Assembly: GCF_029433855.1 (NCBI RefSeq)
Contig: NZ_JAROAU010000003.1
Coordinates: 2,949,405 to 3,013,404, forward strand
Length of the DNA stretch: 64,000 nucleotides
Direction: 5' to 3'
Source of the DNA: Candidatus Kosakonia sp. 282A-S69
Lineage (GTDB): Bacteria > Pseudomonadota > Gammaproteobacteria > Enterobacterales > Enterobacteriaceae
Shown here: positions 42,891 to 52,669 of the stretch, piece after piece
Numbering within the stretch: position 1 is the first letter of the stretch
How the letters are laid out: the number at the start of each line of letters is the position of its first letter
Notes under the pieces: generated by a model
Database searches by the model: none
What the model saw: the letters and a program-made list of their open reading frames with translations, nothing else
Told to the model about the DNA's origin: nothing
Translations under genes and position numbers: made by a program

Positions 42891-43880
42891 TTAGCGTTTA
42901 CTGATCTGATCAAAGGTGCCGCCGTTGGCGAAGTGCTCTTTCTGCGCCTTGCTCCAGCCGCCGAACACATCATCAATGGTGAACAATTTCAGTTTCGGGA
43001 ATTCGCTGGCGTATTTTGCCGCAACCTGCGCATCGCGCGGGCGGTAGAAGTTCCTGGCGGCGATCTCCTGCCCTTGTGGCGAGTAGAGATACTTCAGATA
43101 GGCTTCAGCCACTTTCTGGGTACCCTTTTTATCCGCGACTTTGTCGACCACCGACACGGTCGGCTCAGCGAGAATAGATTCACTCGGGGTGACGATCTCA
43201 AACTTATCTTTGCCCAGCTCTTTGGTTGCCAGCAGCGCTTCGTTTTCCCACGCAATCAGCACATCGCCAATCCCGCGCTCCACAAAGGTGTTGGTCGCGC
43301 CGCGCGCGCCGGAATCGAGCACTTCGACATTTTTATACAGCGCTTTGACGAACTCCTGCGCTTTGGCCTGATCGCCACCGTTCTGATGCAGGGCATAACC
43401 CCAGGCAGCCAGGTAGTTCCAGCGTGCGCCGCCGGAGCTTTTCGGGTTCGGCGTGATAACGGAGACGCCCGGTTTTACCAGATCGTTCCAGTCGTGGATC
43501 TGTTTCGGATTGCCTTTGCGCACCAGGAAGACAATGGTCGAGGTGTAGGGCGCAGAGTTGTCGGGCAGGCGTTTTATCCAGTTTTTATCGATACGACCGC
43601 GCTCGGCAATCGCATCAACGTCATAGGCCAGCGCCAGCGTTACCACATCGGCATCAATACCGTTGATAACCGATGTCGCCTGTTTGCCGGAACCGCCGTG
43701 TGACTGGCGGATCACCACATTGTCGCCGGTCTCCTGTTTCCAGTGCGCGCTGAACGCTTTGTTGTACTGCTCGTACAGTTCACGCGTCGGATCGTAAGAC
43801 ACGTTTAACAGTTGGATATCTTTTGCCAGCACGCTGCTGGAAGCCAGCAGCAGTGTTAAGCCTACGCCCCATTTATTCAT
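42891..43880 (-). CDS. sbp: Periplasmic sulfate-binding protein Sbp
   Basis: Sbp delivers sulfate to the CysTWA ABC importer. The 329-residue precursor has a signal peptide cleaved after SSVLA, giving [11 protein letters not shown]. The sulfate-binding segments [18 protein letters not shown] and [17 protein letters not shown] are conserved. It equals E. coli Sbp in length. In E. coli CysB controls it. A REP element lies after the gene. Confidence 0.97.
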   Translation of the reverse strand: MNKWGVGLTLLLASSSVLAKDIQLLNVSYDPTRELYEQYNKAFSAHWKQETGDNVVIRQSHGGSGKQATSVINGIDADVVTLALAYDVDAIAERGRIDKNWIKRLPDNSAPYTSTIVFLVRKGNPKQIHDWNDLVKPGVSVITPNPKSSGGARWNYLAAWGYALHQNGGDQAKAQEFVKALYKNVEVLDSGARGATNTFVERGIGDVLIAWENEALLATKELGKDKFEIVTPSESILAEPTVSVVDKVADKKGTQKVAEAYLKYLYSPQGQEIAARNFYRPRDAQVAAKYASEFPKLKLFTIDDVFGGWSKAQKEHFANGGTFDQISKR

Positions 43881-43990
43881 TGCCCGCTCTCTTCGGTTGT
43901 CAATTTTGATGACACCAGCCTGCCAGAAAGGGATCCGATGATTAAAGAATAAAAAAAGATTGGCTATAACTTTGGGGAATAACTTGCGGT

Positions 43991-44019
43991 AAAAAAACGC
44001 CCTCAGCAGAGAGGGCGTG
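43991..44019 (-). terminator. Rho-independent terminator of pfkA
   Basis: On the minus strand ACGCCCTC, a six-base loop and GAGGGCGT are followed by TTTTTT, beginning about 8 bases after the pfkA stop. Confidence 0.88.
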
Positions 44020-44026
44020 TTGCGTA

Positions 44027-44989
44027 TTAATAGAGCTTTTTCGCGCAGTCCAGCCAGTCGCCCTTGAACGGACGCTTCATGTTTTCGATCGCGTCGATGA
44101 TGTCGTGATGCACCATTTTTTCGTTCTGGATACCGACGCAGCGGCCGCCGTAGCCCTGCAGCAGCAGATCGATAGCGTAAGCGCCCATGCGGGAGGCGAG
44201 AATGCGGTCGTAAGGCACCGGCGAACCGCCACGCTGGATGTGGCCCAGCACGGTCGCGCGGGTTTCGCGCTGCGTTTCGCTCTCAATGTACTTCGCCAGC
44301 TCGTCGATATCGCAGATGTGCTCGGTGATCGCCACAATCGCGTGTTTTTTACCTTTGGCGATACCGGCTTTGATCTCGGCGACCAGGTCTTCGCGGTTGA
44401 ACTCCACTTCCGGCAGAACGATAAACTCACACCCGCCGGCAATGGCCGCCGCCAGGGTCAGATCGCCGCAGTAACGCCCCATCACTTCAACGATGGAGAT
44501 GCGCTGGTGTGAGGAGGAGGTGTCACGCAGGCGGTCGATTGCTTCAACCACAGTTTGCAGGGCGGTGAAGTAGCCGATGGTGTAGTCGGTACCGGCAACG
44601 TCGTTATCGATGGTGCCCGGCAGGCCGATACACGGGAAGCCCATTTCAGTCAGGCGCTTTGCGCCCATGTAGGAGCCGTCGCCGCCAATGACGACCAGCG
44701 CGTCAATGCCGCGCTTTTTCATATTTTCGATAGCCACGGCACGGATATGCTCTTCGCGGAACTCCGGGAAGCGGGCAGAGCCGAGGAAAGTACCGCCGCG
44801 GTTGATCATGTCAGACACGCTGTAGCGGTCAAGCTGGATCATACGGTCTTCATACAGGCCCAGGTAGCCGTCATAGATACCTGCAACTTCCAGACCTTCT
44901 GTTAATGCTGCACGGACAACGCCGCGGATGGCGGCATTCATGCCTGGCGCATCACCGCCGCTTGTCAACACACCGATTTTTTTAATCAT
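44027..44989 (-). CDS. pfkA: 6-phosphofructokinase I PfkA
   Basis: PfkA phosphorylates fructose 6-phosphate and is the main glycolytic control enzyme. The 320-residue protein has the ATP site [24 protein letters not shown] near residue 103, and the catalytic [13 protein letters not shown] near residue 125. The start at 44989 (MIKKIGVL) matches E. coli; the frame is open to 45040 but without a ribosome site. A Cra operator lies upstream, so fructose phosphates should raise expression. Confidence 0.98.
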   Translation of the reverse strand: MIKKIGVLTSGGDAPGMNAAIRGVVRAALTEGLEVAGIYDGYLGLYEDRMIQLDRYSVSDMINRGGTFLGSARFPEFREEHIRAVAIENMKKRGIDALVVIGGDGSYMGAKRLTEMGFPCIGLPGTIDNDVAGTDYTIGYFTALQTVVEAIDRLRDTSSSHQRISIVEVMGRYCGDLTLAAAIAGGCEFIVLPEVEFNREDLVAEIKAGIAKGKKHAIVAITEHICDIDELAKYIESETQRETRATVLGHIQRGGSPVPYDRILASRMGAYAIDLLLQGYGGRCVGIQNEKMVHHDIIDAIENMKRPFKGDWLDCAKKLY

Positions 44990-45092
44990 GACTACCTCTG
45001 AACTTAGGAATGCAAAATAAAATTCTGTGGCCCGAAGCAACTCCCACGGGGAGCGAACAACAATGCTGCAAATAGTATCTCAATCCACTACT

Positions 45093-45108
45093 GCTGAATT
45101 GATTCAGG
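45093..45108 (-). promoter_or_regulatory. Cra (FruR) operator upstream of pfkA
   Basis: GCTGAATTGATTCAGG is a near-perfect palindrome that fits the Cra consensus (GCTGAAWCGATTCAGC type), 104 bases before the pfkA start. pfkA is a known Cra-repressed gene. Confidence 0.75.
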
Positions 45109-45188
45109 TCAGGCGAAATGGGGGTATTTTATACACAACCTCACCGCTGACCCACACTTAAAAACGCGTTACGAAAGCCTCTGCGGGC

Positions 45189-46073
45189 TTATCGTCCTTG
45201 AGGAACAACTGAACATGGATCCTGATGAATAATCACATCGGAGCCGGGAAAACGGCGCAAAATTGCCTGCTCGACCTGTTCAGCGACAAGATGCGCCTCA
45301 ACCAGCGGCAGGTGATCGTCCATTTCCAGATGTATTTGAATAAAGCGGGTCGGCCCTGACTGCCGCGTGCGAAGATCGTGAGCGCCTCTGACGCCCGGCC
45401 AGCAAGTGACAATATCGACAATTTCCTGACGCTCTCCATCGGGTAGCGCGCGATCTAACAGCGCCTGTACCGCCTCATACCCCATACGCAAAGCACTGTA
45501 CAAGATATAGCCGCCGATACCCAGCGCAAACAGCGCATCCGCCCGGTGCCAGCCATACCACGCCAGCCCAAGCGCGATGAGAATAGCGCTGTTCATCATA
45601 ACATCAGACTGATAATGAAGCATATCCGCGCGCACCGCCTGGCTGTGTGTTTTGCGCACAACCCAGCGTTGAAAGGTGACCAGAATCACAGTGCTGATCA
45701 GCGCCACCAGCGTGACGGCAACGCCAATCCTTGCGGCATGCAAGGGCTCCGGCTGCGCAAGATGCTGAATGCCGGTTAAAAAGAGGAACAGCGCGGAGCC
45801 GGAGATAAACATGCTCTGCGCCAGCGCGGCTAACGACTCCGCTTTGCCGTGCCCGAAGGTATGCTCCTCATCCGCCGGTTGCAGCGAATAGCGCACCACC
45901 AGCAGGTTGGTAAGCGACGCAGCGATATCCACCAGTGAATCGACCAGCGCCGCCAGGATACTGACCGAACCGGTATGCCACCAGGCGAAAATTTTAATCA
46001 CCAGCAGCAGCGACGCCATGATGGTTGCCGCCATTGCCGCCCGTGTGACCAGCCGTCCATAAGATGCTTTCAT
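45189..46073 (-). CDS. fieF: Cation-efflux pump FieF (YiiP)
   Basis: FieF is a proton-coupled Zn2+/Fe2+/Cd2+ exporter of the cation diffusion facilitator family, acting as a homodimer. The 294-residue protein has six transmembrane helices, the intramembrane metal site residues in LVDSLVDIA and HYQSDVMMN, and a cytoplasmic ferredoxin-like C-terminal domain with [10 protein letters not shown]. It ends at VVPQGR, about six residues shorter than E. coli. It lies downstream of cpxP and CpxQ in the same orientation. Confidence 0.95.
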   Translation of the reverse strand: MKASYGRLVTRAAMAATIMASLLLVIKIFAWWHTGSVSILAALVDSLVDIAASLTNLLVVRYSLQPADEEHTFGHGKAESLAALAQSMFISGSALFLFLTGIQHLAQPEPLHAARIGVAVTLVALISTVILVTFQRWVVRKTHSQAVRADMLHYQSDVMMNSAILIALGLAWYGWHRADALFALGIGGYILYSALRMGYEAVQALLDRALPDGERQEIVDIVTCWPGVRGAHDLRTRQSGPTRFIQIHLEMDDHLPLVEAHLVAEQVEQAILRRFPGSDVIIHQDPCSVVPQGR

Positions 46074-46154
46074 ACATGCTCCTGCTTGTCGTTGGCGGAA
46101 TTATAACGGATAGCAAAAGCAGCAATGGAGAAAATAAACGCAGGAATTGCGGGC

Positions 46155-46213
46155 AAAAAAAACCCCCACATCATGTAGGGGAAGACAGGGATGGTGTCTA
46201 TGGCAAGGAAAAA
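46155..46213 (-). ncRNA. cpxQ: CpxQ small RNA from the cpxP 3' UTR
   Basis: The minus strand after cpxP carries TTTTTCCTTGCCATAGACAC, then CATCCCTGTCTTCCCC, then a terminator stem CCCCTACAT/ATGTGGGG with eight T. This is the conserved CpxQ, cut from cpxP mRNA by RNase E and acting with Hfq on envelope-stress targets in Salmonella and E. coli. The 5' cleavage position is inferred; it overlaps or abuts the cpxP stop codon. Confidence 0.85.
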
Positions 46214-46222
46214 CAGGGGTTG

Positions 46223-46717
46223 TTACCTGGTACTGCTGCTACTCATTACCGTCAACGGGGAGCTTTTTTGCATCTGCGCAACGTTACGCAGCTTCGCCAT
46301 CCGTTGTTGGTGCTTCTGGTTCAAAACCGCTTGCTGCTCTGGCGTAAGCAGGTGGTACATCTGATTGCGGACTTTCGCCATCTCAACCTGGCGAGCGACC
46401 TGCTCCTGCGCCATTTTTTCTGCCTGAGCGCGTACAGCGGTTTCATCAAATTTATCTGCGGTGACAAGGCGGTGCATTGTCTCCATTTCGCTAACATTAA
46501 CAGGTGGCTGATCGTGCCGCGCCTGTGTCATCAGATCCCGCATCTGCTGGCGCTGATGTTCGGTCAGATTAATACCGTCGAACATATGGCTCTGAACACT
46601 GCGCTGTGCGATCCCCTCAGTGGGATGCCAGTTATCGCCTGTTACGGCTTCAGCAGCCTGGCTAACAGCGCTTAATGTCAGCGTTGAGGCCATGACGGCA
46701 GCGGTAACGATGCGCAT
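46223..46717 (-). CDS. cpxP: Periplasmic Cpx inhibitor and chaperone CpxP
   Basis: CpxP is a periplasmic dimer that dampens CpxA and helps remove misfolded proteins. The 164-residue precursor has a signal peptide ending near SQA-AEA and two LTxxQ motifs (LTEHQ and LTPEQ) in the helical body. Two adjacent ATGs occur; the second (46717) has a better distance from GGAG and matches E. coli. It is divergent from cpxR with a CpxR box between, and its 3' UTR gives CpxQ. Confidence 0.95.
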   Translation of the reverse strand: MRIVTAAVMASTLTLSAVSQAAEAVTGDNWHPTEGIAQRSVQSHMFDGINLTEHQRQQMRDLMTQARHDQPPVNVSEMETMHRLVTADKFDETAVRAQAEKMAQEQVARQVEMAKVRNQMYHLLTPEQQAVLNQKHQQRMAKLRNVAQMQKSSPLTVMSSSSTR

Positions 46718-46798
46718 CATTTACTCCAGTAACCTATTTGTCTCACGAGTGAACGAAAATCAGTCTACGATTCAGGCTGCAAACATGCGTCAGGGGGT

Positions 46799-46813
46799 GT
46801 AAAACAACGTAAA
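46799..46813. promoter_or_regulatory. CpxR box between cpxP and cpxR
   Basis: GTAAA (46799-46803), five bases, GTAAA (46809-46813) is an exact CpxR consensus. It can activate cpxP and autoregulate cpxRA. Confidence 0.85.
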
Positions 46814-46868
46814 GTCATGGATTAGCGACGCTTGATGACGTAATTTCTGCCTCGGAGGTATTTAAACA

Positions 46869-47567
46869 ATGAATAAAATCCTTTTAGTAGATGATGACCG
46901 AGAGCTGACTTCCTTGTTAAAGGAACTTCTCGACATGGAAGGTTTTAACGTGCTCGTTGCCCATGACGGTGAACAGGCGCTCGACCTCCTTGATGACAGC
47001 ATCGATTTGCTTTTGCTCGACGTGATGATGCCGAAGAAAAACGGCATTGATACCCTTAAAGAGCTACGACAGACACACCAGACACCGGTAATTATGCTTA
47101 CTGCCCGTGGCAGCGAGCTGGATCGCGTTCTCGGCCTTGAGCTGGGCGCGGATGACTACCTCCCGAAACCCTTTAACGATCGTGAACTTGTGGCGCGTAT
47201 TCGCGCGATCTTGCGCCGCTCCCACTGGAGCGAGCAGCAGCAGAACAGCGACAGCGGTTCGCCGACGCTGGAAGTGGACGCGCTCAGCCTCAATCCTGGT
47301 CGCCAGGAAGCGAGCTTTGACGGGCAGTCGCTGGAGCTCACCGGCACCGAATTTACCCTGCTCTACCTGCTGGCTCAGCATTTAGGCCAGGTGGTATCGC
47401 GTGAACATCTGAGCCAGGAAGTGCTGGGTAAACGCCTGACGCCGTTCGATCGCGCCATCGACATGCATATCTCCAACCTGCGCCGCAAACTGCCGGAGCG
47501 TAAAGATGGGCATCCGTGGTTTAAAACCCTGCGAGGTCGCGGTTACCTGATGGTCTCCGCTTCATGA
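46869..47567 (+). CDS. cpxR: Envelope-stress response regulator CpxR
   Basis: CpxR is the OmpR-family regulator of the Cpx envelope stress response. The 232-residue protein has a receiver domain (residues 1-120) with the phosphorylated aspartate D51 in LLLLDVMMP, and a winged helix C-terminal domain (about 130-232) ending in LRGRGYLMVSAS. It is almost identical to E. coli CpxR. Its stop overlaps the cpxA start by four bases (ATGA). Confidence 0.98.
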   Translation: MNKILLVDDDRELTSLLKELLDMEGFNVLVAHDGEQALDLLDDSIDLLLLDVMMPKKNGIDTLKELRQTHQTPVIMLTARGSELDRVLGLELGADDYLPKPFNDRELVARIRAILRRSHWSEQQQNSDSGSPTLEVDALSLNPGRQEASFDGQSLELTGTEFTLLYLLAQHLGQVVSREHLSQEVLGKRLTPFDRAIDMHISNLRRKLPERKDGHPWFKTLRGRGYLMVSAS

Positions 47568-48937
47568 TAGGAAGTTTGACCGCCCGCATCTTCGCCATCT
47601 TCTGGTTAACCCTGGCGCTGGTGTTGATGCTGGTATTGATGGTGCCAAAGCTGGACTCCCGCCAGATGACGGAGCTGCTCGACAGCGAGCAGCGCCAGGG
47701 TCTGATGATTGAACAGCATGTGGAAGCGGAGCTGGCTAACGACCCGCCGAACGATCTGATGTGGTGGCGCAGGCTGTTTCGCGCCATCGATAAATGGGCA
47801 CCGCCCGGTCAGCGTCTGCTGCTGGTGACCAGCGAAGGGCGTGTGATCGGCGCGGAGCGCAGCGAAATGCAGATCATCCGCAACTTTATCGGCCAGGCCG
47901 ATAACTCCGATCATCCGCAGAAGAAAAAGTATGGCCGCGTCGAAATGGTCGGTCCCTTCTCCATTCGCGACGGGGAAGATAACTACCAGCTCTATCTGAT
48001 TCGCCCCGCCAGCAACTCGCAATCTGACTTTATCAACCTGCTGTTTGACCGCCCGCTGCTGCTGCTGATCGTCACCATGCTGATCAGTTCACCGCTGCTG
48101 CTGTGGCTGGCGTGGAGCCTGGCAAAACCGGCGCGGAAGTTGAAAAACGCGGCGGATGAGGTGGCGCAAGGCAACCTGCGTCAGCATCCGGAGCTGGAAG
48201 CCGGGCCGCAGGAGTTCCTCGCCGCCGGAGCCAGTTTTAACCAGATGGTGAGCGCGCTGGAGCGGATGATGACCGCGCAGCAGCGTCTGCTGTCGGATAT
48301 CTCCCACGAGCTGCGCACGCCGCTGACGCGCCTGCAGCTTGGCACCGCCCTGCTGCGTCGCCGTAGCGGAGAGAGCAAAGAGCTGGAGCGGATCGAAACC
48401 GAAGCCCAGCGGCTGGACAGCATGATCAACGATCTGCTGGTCATGTCGCGCAACCAGCAGAAAAACGCGCTGGTCAGCGAAACGGTAAAAGCCAATCAGC
48501 TGTGGCATGAGGTACTGGATAACGCCGCGTTCGAAGCCGAGCAGATGGGCAAATCCCTGACGGTCACCTTCCCGCCCGGGCCATGGCCGCTGTATGGCAA
48601 CCCCAACGCGCTGGAGAGCGCGCTGGAGAATATTGTCCGTAACGCGCTGCGCTACTCTCACACCAAAATCGAAGTGAGCTTTGCGGTGGATAAAGATGGT
48701 ATCACCATCAACGTTGATGATGATGGCCCTGGCGTCAGCGCAGAAGATCGCGAGCAGATTTTCCGTCCCTTCTACCGCACCGACGAAGCGCGCGACCGCG
48801 AGTCAGGCGGCACTGGCCTGGGGCTGGCGATTGTCGAAACGGCGATCCAGCAGCATCGCGGTTGGGTGAAAGCGGACGATAGCCCGTTGGGCGGTTTACG
48901 CTTAACCCTCTGGCTGCCGCTCTATAAACGCGCCTGA
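47564..48937 (+). CDS. cpxA: Envelope-stress sensor kinase CpxA
   Basis: CpxA senses envelope damage and phosphorylates or dephosphorylates CpxR. The 457-residue protein has a transmembrane helix at about residues 8-28, a periplasmic sensor region, a second helix at about 163-185, a HAMP linker, phosphoacceptor H248 in SDISHELRTPLTR, and an ATPase domain with DDDGPGV and GGTGLGLAI. It is translationally coupled to cpxR and followed by a terminator. Confidence 0.98.
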   Translation: MIGSLTARIFAIFWLTLALVLMLVLMVPKLDSRQMTELLDSEQRQGLMIEQHVEAELANDPPNDLMWWRRLFRAIDKWAPPGQRLLLVTSEGRVIGAERSEMQIIRNFIGQADNSDHPQKKKYGRVEMVGPFSIRDGEDNYQLYLIRPASNSQSDFINLLFDRPLLLLIVTMLISSPLLLWLAWSLAKPARKLKNAADEVAQGNLRQHPELEAGPQEFLAAGASFNQMVSALERMMTAQQRLLSDISHELRTPLTRLQLGTALLRRRSGESKELERIETEAQRLDSMINDLLVMSRNQQKNALVSETVKANQLWHEVLDNAAFEAEQMGKSLTVTFPPGPWPLYGNPNALESALENIVRNALRYSHTKIEVSFAVDKDGITINVDDDGPGVSAEDREQIFRPFYRTDEARDRESGGTGLGLAIVETAIQQHRGWVKADDSPLGGLRLTLWLPLYKRA

Positions 48938-48942
48938 TAATG

Positions 48943-48973
48943 CGCCCTCTCCCACCGGAGAGGGCGTTTTTTT
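48943..48973 (+). terminator. Rho-independent terminator of cpxRA
   Basis: CGCCCTCTCCC (48943-48953) and GGAGAGGGCG (48957-48966) form a stem followed by seven T. Its tail overlaps the stop codon of yiiM on the other strand. Confidence 0.88.
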
Positions 48974-49643
48974 ATCCGCGCAGCCGCCGGGAGTTATCCT
49001 CGATCTTGCCGCTCAGGCGCCGCTTCTGCATCGTGCGCGTCCAGCTCGCCGATAATCCCGCCGCCGCCAGCAAGCGCTGATACTGTTCATCATCAAACGG
49101 TTGAGCCCAGGCGATCGCCGCTGCCTCATGAACGCTGACATCGCTTACCCTTGAGACAAGCTCTAACGGCGCGTCAGCCGCGACGGAGCCTGCGGCAATC
49201 ACCCGGTAGAGCCAGCCCACGCGGCCGCTCGCCTGCATCTGGCTTGCCATATCCTCAATGCCAAAGTGGTAGTTAAGCTTAAAGCAGGGCGAGCGCGGCT
49301 GCGTCACTTGAATCAGCGTTTCGCCCCAGCGAAAGATATCGCCGATAAAAACAGTTTGCTCCGTCAGACCGACGGTAGAGAGGTTTTCGCCGAAGGCGGG
49401 CGCGCAAAATAGCGCGGCCTTTTGCGGGAAGGCTTGCGCCCAGTGCGCGTAGTGTTCACGTGGATAGTGGCAGAGCGCGCGGTCAGCCCCACCGTGGTAG
49501 CTTTTCTCTGCCTGCTCATCGCCCACAATGCCCAGCTCCGTCAGGGTCAGCTCGCCCTGCACCTGCAATTTGGCGATGGCGCTCGGTCGGCTGCCCGCAT
49601 AATCCCTTATCTTGCCCCTGAAAACGTTAACCTGATGGCGCAT
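48972..49643 (-). CDS. yiiM: MOSC-domain protein YiiM
   Basis: YiiM belongs to the MOSC (molybdenum cofactor sulfurase C-terminal) family. In E. coli it gives molybdenum-cofactor-dependent protection against N-hydroxylated base analogues such as 6-hydroxylaminopurine. The 223-residue protein contains the conserved FGENLST, and the likely cofactor-binding cysteine in QPRSPCFKLNYHF. The start at 49643 (MRHQVNVF) follows GGAGGG; a longer open frame from 49757 has no ribosome site. It is convergent with cpxA. Confidence 0.93.
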   Translation of the reverse strand: MRHQVNVFRGKIRDYAGSRPSAIAKLQVQGELTLTELGIVGDEQAEKSYHGGADRALCHYPREHYAHWAQAFPQKAALFCAPAFGENLSTVGLTEQTVFIGDIFRWGETLIQVTQPRSPCFKLNYHFGIEDMASQMQASGRVGWLYRVIAAGSVAADAPLELVSRVSDVSVHEAAAIAWAQPFDDEQYQRLLAAAGLSASWTRTMQKRRLSGKIEDNSRRLRG

Positions 49644-49805
49644 CTTCCCTCCCGGAGTGCCGTTGTTGATCGCGTTATTAGAGCACACTTTTTTCTCACC
49701 CGAAGCGGCGAAAATGAGACATTCATGCGCGTGTCTGACGCCATGCCGTGTTATCACTTACCTTGAGATTTGAAACGCAATTTCATTAAACGAGGAGAGA
49801 GCGAC

Positions 49806-50708
49806 GTGGCCACTACAGTTCCATTTTCCGGCGTCTGGTGCCCTTCCATCACACCGATGGATCGCGAAGGGAGTATCGATCTTACAGGCTTAGCGCACCA
49901 TATTGCCCGCCTGACCGCGGCGAAAATCGACGTCGTGCTACTGATGGGCAGCATCGGGGAGTTTGCCTCGTTCTCGCTGGAGGAGCGCTTACTGCTTATC
50001 CGTGAAGCACGGGAGATGACGCCGGGCACGCTGGTGGCAAACGTCTCCTCCACCTGCTTTTCCGATGTTGTGCGCATGGCACAAGAGGCGCGGCGCGTCG
50101 GGTATGACGCGGTGATGGTGCTGCCGCCCTATTATTACGGGCAGACCAGCGGGCAGTTATTACACTACTTCCGCGCTATCGGGCAGGCGGTTGAGGGCAA
50201 ATGGTTCGCCTATAACTTCCCGGCGCGTACCGGCTGCGATTTAACGCCGGAACTGGTCGCCACCCTTGCCGCCGAGTTTCCTGATTTCGCCGGCATCAAA
50301 GATACGGTCGATTGCCAGTCACACACGCGGAATATGATCATCGCCACCCAGGCGGTACGCCGCGATTTTGCGGTGCTGAGCGGCTACGACGAGTATTACA
50401 TTCCTAACTTACTGGCAGGCGGCGCAGGGGTCATCTCCGGGTTGAATAACGTGATGCCGGAGCTGTTTGTGCAGGCGAGAGAAGCCTGGCGCGCCGGCGA
50501 TCTCGACGGGCTGAGTAAAGCGCAGCAGGAGATCGGCAAGTTTATGGCGATCTACGCCATCGGGGATGATTTCGTCACCACCATCAAAACCGTGGTGTCA
50601 CGCAAATTCGGCTACTCGACGCCCGTCTCGCGCAATGTCGGCGGCACGCTCAGCGACGCGCAGTGCGCCATTGTCGACCAGGTGTTTAATATCGCATCGC
50701 GGCAATAA
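49806..50708 (+). CDS. DapA/NanA-family lyase or aldolase, substrate unknown
   Basis: The 300-residue protein is a TIM-barrel Schiff-base enzyme of the dihydrodipicolinate synthase/N-acetylneuraminate lyase family. The Schiff-base lysine is K165 in AGIKDTVD, the tyrosine is Y136 in AYNFPAR, and the pyruvate loop is GSIGEFASFS at residues 49-58 in place of GTTGE. The start is taken as GTG at 49806 behind GAGGAGAG; an upstream ATG at 49770 has no ribosome site. It is not the housekeeping DapA. Likely reactions are cleavage of a 2-keto-3-deoxy acid or a related sugar acid. It stands alone between yiiM and sodA, where E. coli has kdgT. Confidence 0.82.
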   Translation: MATTVPFSGVWCPSITPMDREGSIDLTGLAHHIARLTAAKIDVVLLMGSIGEFASFSLEERLLLIREAREMTPGTLVANVSSTCFSDVVRMAQEARRVGYDAVMVLPPYYYGQTSGQLLHYFRAIGQAVEGKWFAYNFPARTGCDLTPELVATLAAEFPDFAGIKDTVDCQSHTRNMIIATQAVRRDFAVLSGYDEYYIPNLLAGGAGVISGLNNVMPELFVQAREAWRAGDLDGLSKAQQEIGKFMAIYAIGDDFVTTIKTVVSRKFGYSTPVSRNVGGTLSDAQCAIVDQVFNIASRQ

Positions 50709-50724
50709 GCCACAGGCAATAAAA

Positions 50725-50752
50725 AACCCCCGACGGCTGAGCCGGACGGGGG
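50725..50752. terminator. Terminator between the DapA-like gene and sodA
   Basis: AACCCCCG (50727-50735) and CGGGGGTT (50748-50755) form a stem with an inner CCG/CGG pair. The minus-strand copy ends in a T-run (TTTTTTATT), so it best serves sodA; it may also stop the plus-strand gene. Confidence 0.75.
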
Positions 50753-50787
50753 TTGACCTCACGCAAGGCGTGGAGCGGTATGCGAAC

Positions 50788-51408
50788 TTATTTCTTCGCG
50801 GCGAAACGCGCTGCTGCTTCGTCCCAGTTCACCACGTCCCAGAACGCTTTGATGTAGTCCGGGCGGCGGTTCTGGAATTTCAGGTAGTAAGCGTGTTCCC
50901 ACACATCCAGACCGATGATCGGGAAGCCGGATGCGCCAGAGATCGCTTCACCCATCAGCGGGGAGTCCTGGTTTGCGGTGGAGACCACGGCCAGTTTGTC
51001 GCCTTTCAGCACCAGCCATGCCCAACCGGAACCGAAGCGGGTTGCTGCGGCTTTTTCAAATTCAGCTTTGAAGTTATCCACGGAACCGAAATCGCGCTCG
51101 ATAGCGGCTTTCAGATCGCCCTGCAGGGTAGTGCCGACTTTCAGGCCTTTCCAGAACAGGCTGTGGTTAGCGTGGCCACCTGCGTTGTTGCGCAGTACGG
51201 TTTTCTTGTCGGTCGGCAGCTGGTCCAGCTTGGTGATCAGCTCTTCAACCGGCAGGCTTGCGAACTCCGGCAGGCTTTCCAGCGCGGCGTTGGCGTTGTT
51301 TACGTAGGTCTGGTGATGTTTAGTGTGATGGATTTCCATCGTCTGCTTGTCGAAATGAGGCTCAAGGGCATCATACGCATACGGCAGAGCGGGCAGTGTA
51401 TAGCTCAT
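50788..51408 (-). CDS. sodA: Manganese superoxide dismutase SodA
   Basis: SodA converts superoxide to hydrogen peroxide and oxygen in the cytoplasm. The 206-residue protein has the metal ligands H27, H82, D168 and H172 (in LDVWEHAYY), and matches E. coli SodA at almost every position. The start at 51408 (MSYTLPAL) follows GGAGATGA. A Fur-like site lies about 83 bases upstream. In E. coli sodA is also controlled by SoxRS, ArcA and Fnr. Confidence 0.98.
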   Translation of the reverse strand: MSYTLPALPYAYDALEPHFDKQTMEIHHTKHHQTYVNNANAALESLPEFASLPVEELITKLDQLPTDKKTVLRNNAGGHANHSLFWKGLKVGTTLQGDLKAAIERDFGSVDNFKAEFEKAAATRFGSGWAWLVLKGDKLAVVSTANQDSPLMGEAISGASGFPIIGLDVWEHAYYLKFQNRRPDYIKAFWDVVNWDEAAARFAAKK

Positions 51409-51490
51409 TTTCATCTCCATTTTTAGTCTGGCGGCGGAATTGTTAACGCCGCGTAAGCAGTTGGATCATTATAGTTAATTACGTGATATT

Positions 51491-51506
51491 GAAAATGTTT
51501 ATCAAT
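51491..51506 (-). promoter_or_regulatory. Putative Fur box upstream of sodA
   Basis: The minus strand reads ATTGATAAACATTTTC, which agrees with the Fur consensus segment AATGATAATCATTATC at 13 of 16 positions. sodA is a known Fur target in E. coli. Confidence 0.6.
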
Positions 51507-51748
51507 GCCGTAGTTTCTATAAGGTTATCTATTTTAGTTATGTTCTTGAAATTGTGAAGCTGCTCATCGCCGTCATGCCCTGATCGCCATCGTCAGGCGC
51601 AGCGCGGCAACCGTCCCAGGGTTAAATCGTTTACTGATTTTTACACTCTGCGGATCGGCGACTACTGTCCCGACCAGAAAAGAAAAGGCGTACAGGATGC
51701 GTAACGCGATGACGATAGGGATTTCCCGGCCTCGGTATGCCGGGCCAG
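51507..51748. other. Gene-poor spacer between sodA and rhaR
   Basis: In E. coli rhaT (rhamnose-proton symporter) lies between sodA and rhaR; no RhaT-like sequence is found here. After the rhaR stop, one minus-strand frame stays open to 51573 and reads like a short hydrophobic segment (IVIALRILYAFSFLVGTVV) and a basic tail. It has no start codon of its own outside rhaR and no ribosome site, so I treat it as a possible gene fragment or chance frame. Confidence 0.4.
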
Positions 51749-52597
51749 TCAGGCGGCGGCGCGGCTGCGATGACGCCACTGCCCTGGCGTCATTCCCACT
51801 TCGCGGCTAAAAACCACCGAAAAGTAGTTACTGTCCTCAAACCCGCACTGCATGGCGATTTCACCAATCATCTGCTCCGAATGCTGGAGCAGATATTGCG
51901 CGTGGCAGATGCGCAGCTGGCGCAGATAGTGGTTGATGGTCATGCCGGTCTGGGAGCGAAACTGCTGGCGCAGAGCGCGCTCACTGCACTGCTCCTGCTC
52001 GCAAAACTGCTCAAGCACAAAGCTGCGATTCAGGCTGCCGGAAAGCGCGGTAATCAGCTTATCAAGCAGCGCTTCGCTGTGGGTGGCGGCCAGATTATCG
52101 GCGGCGAAACGGTGGCGTTTTAAGGTCATCACCAGCTGGGCAAAGAGCGTTTCCGCCATCATATTCGCCAGCGGATCGCTCTTGTTGCTCTCATGCTCTA
52201 GCTGGGCGATCACCTGGCGAGCCTGCGCCATGCCGCTGCTGCCGATGCGCCAGTGCGGGCTCCGCGCCGTGCCGCTAAAGCCAGGGATCAGCCCTGCCCA
52301 GTCCAGATTGAGCGTCAGCCGCTCCGGGCAGTAGATGATGTTCTGCAACACCAGATCGTTAACTGAGGCGTAAGAGTGGCAATCCTCGGCGCGAATATAG
52401 AAGAGATCGCCGCGCGTAATGCGGTACGGACGGTTGTTAAGCAGATGCAGGCCATTGCCGCGCCACACCATCACCAGCTCACTGAACTCGTGGGTGTGTT
52501 CGGCAAACACATGTTGCGGATAGCGATCCGCCACCGCCACCGCCTGACCGGCGCGCGGAAAAAAATCGTCCCGACGAAGAATAAGCTGGCCTGTCAC
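51749..52597 (-). CDS. rhaR: L-rhamnose-responsive activator RhaR
   Basis: RhaR is the AraC-family activator of the rhaSR operon in the presence of L-rhamnose. The 282-residue protein has an N-terminal cupin ligand domain ([15 protein letters not shown] near residue 30) and a C-terminal pair of helix-turn-helix motifs (about 180-275, with [17 protein letters not shown]). The start is GTG at 52597 behind GAGGTG. It is the second gene of rhaSR. Confidence 0.94.
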   Translation of the reverse strand: MTGQLILRRDDFFPRAGQAVAVADRYPQHVFAEHTHEFSELVMVWRGNGLHLLNNRPYRITRGDLFYIRAEDCHSYASVNDLVLQNIIYCPERLTLNLDWAGLIPGFSGTARSPHWRIGSSGMAQARQVIAQLEHESNKSDPLANMMAETLFAQLVMTLKRHRFAADNLAATHSEALLDKLITALSGSLNRSFVLEQFCEQEQCSERALRQQFRSQTGMTINHYLRQLRICHAQYLLQHSEQMIGEIAMQCGFEDSNYFSVVFSREVGMTPGQWRHRSRAAA

Positions 52598-52669
52598 ATC
52601 ATCACCTCTATGTGCGCTAACCTGACATTATTAGTCAAAGCGCAGCCAAAATCGGTGATTCTCTTCTCG

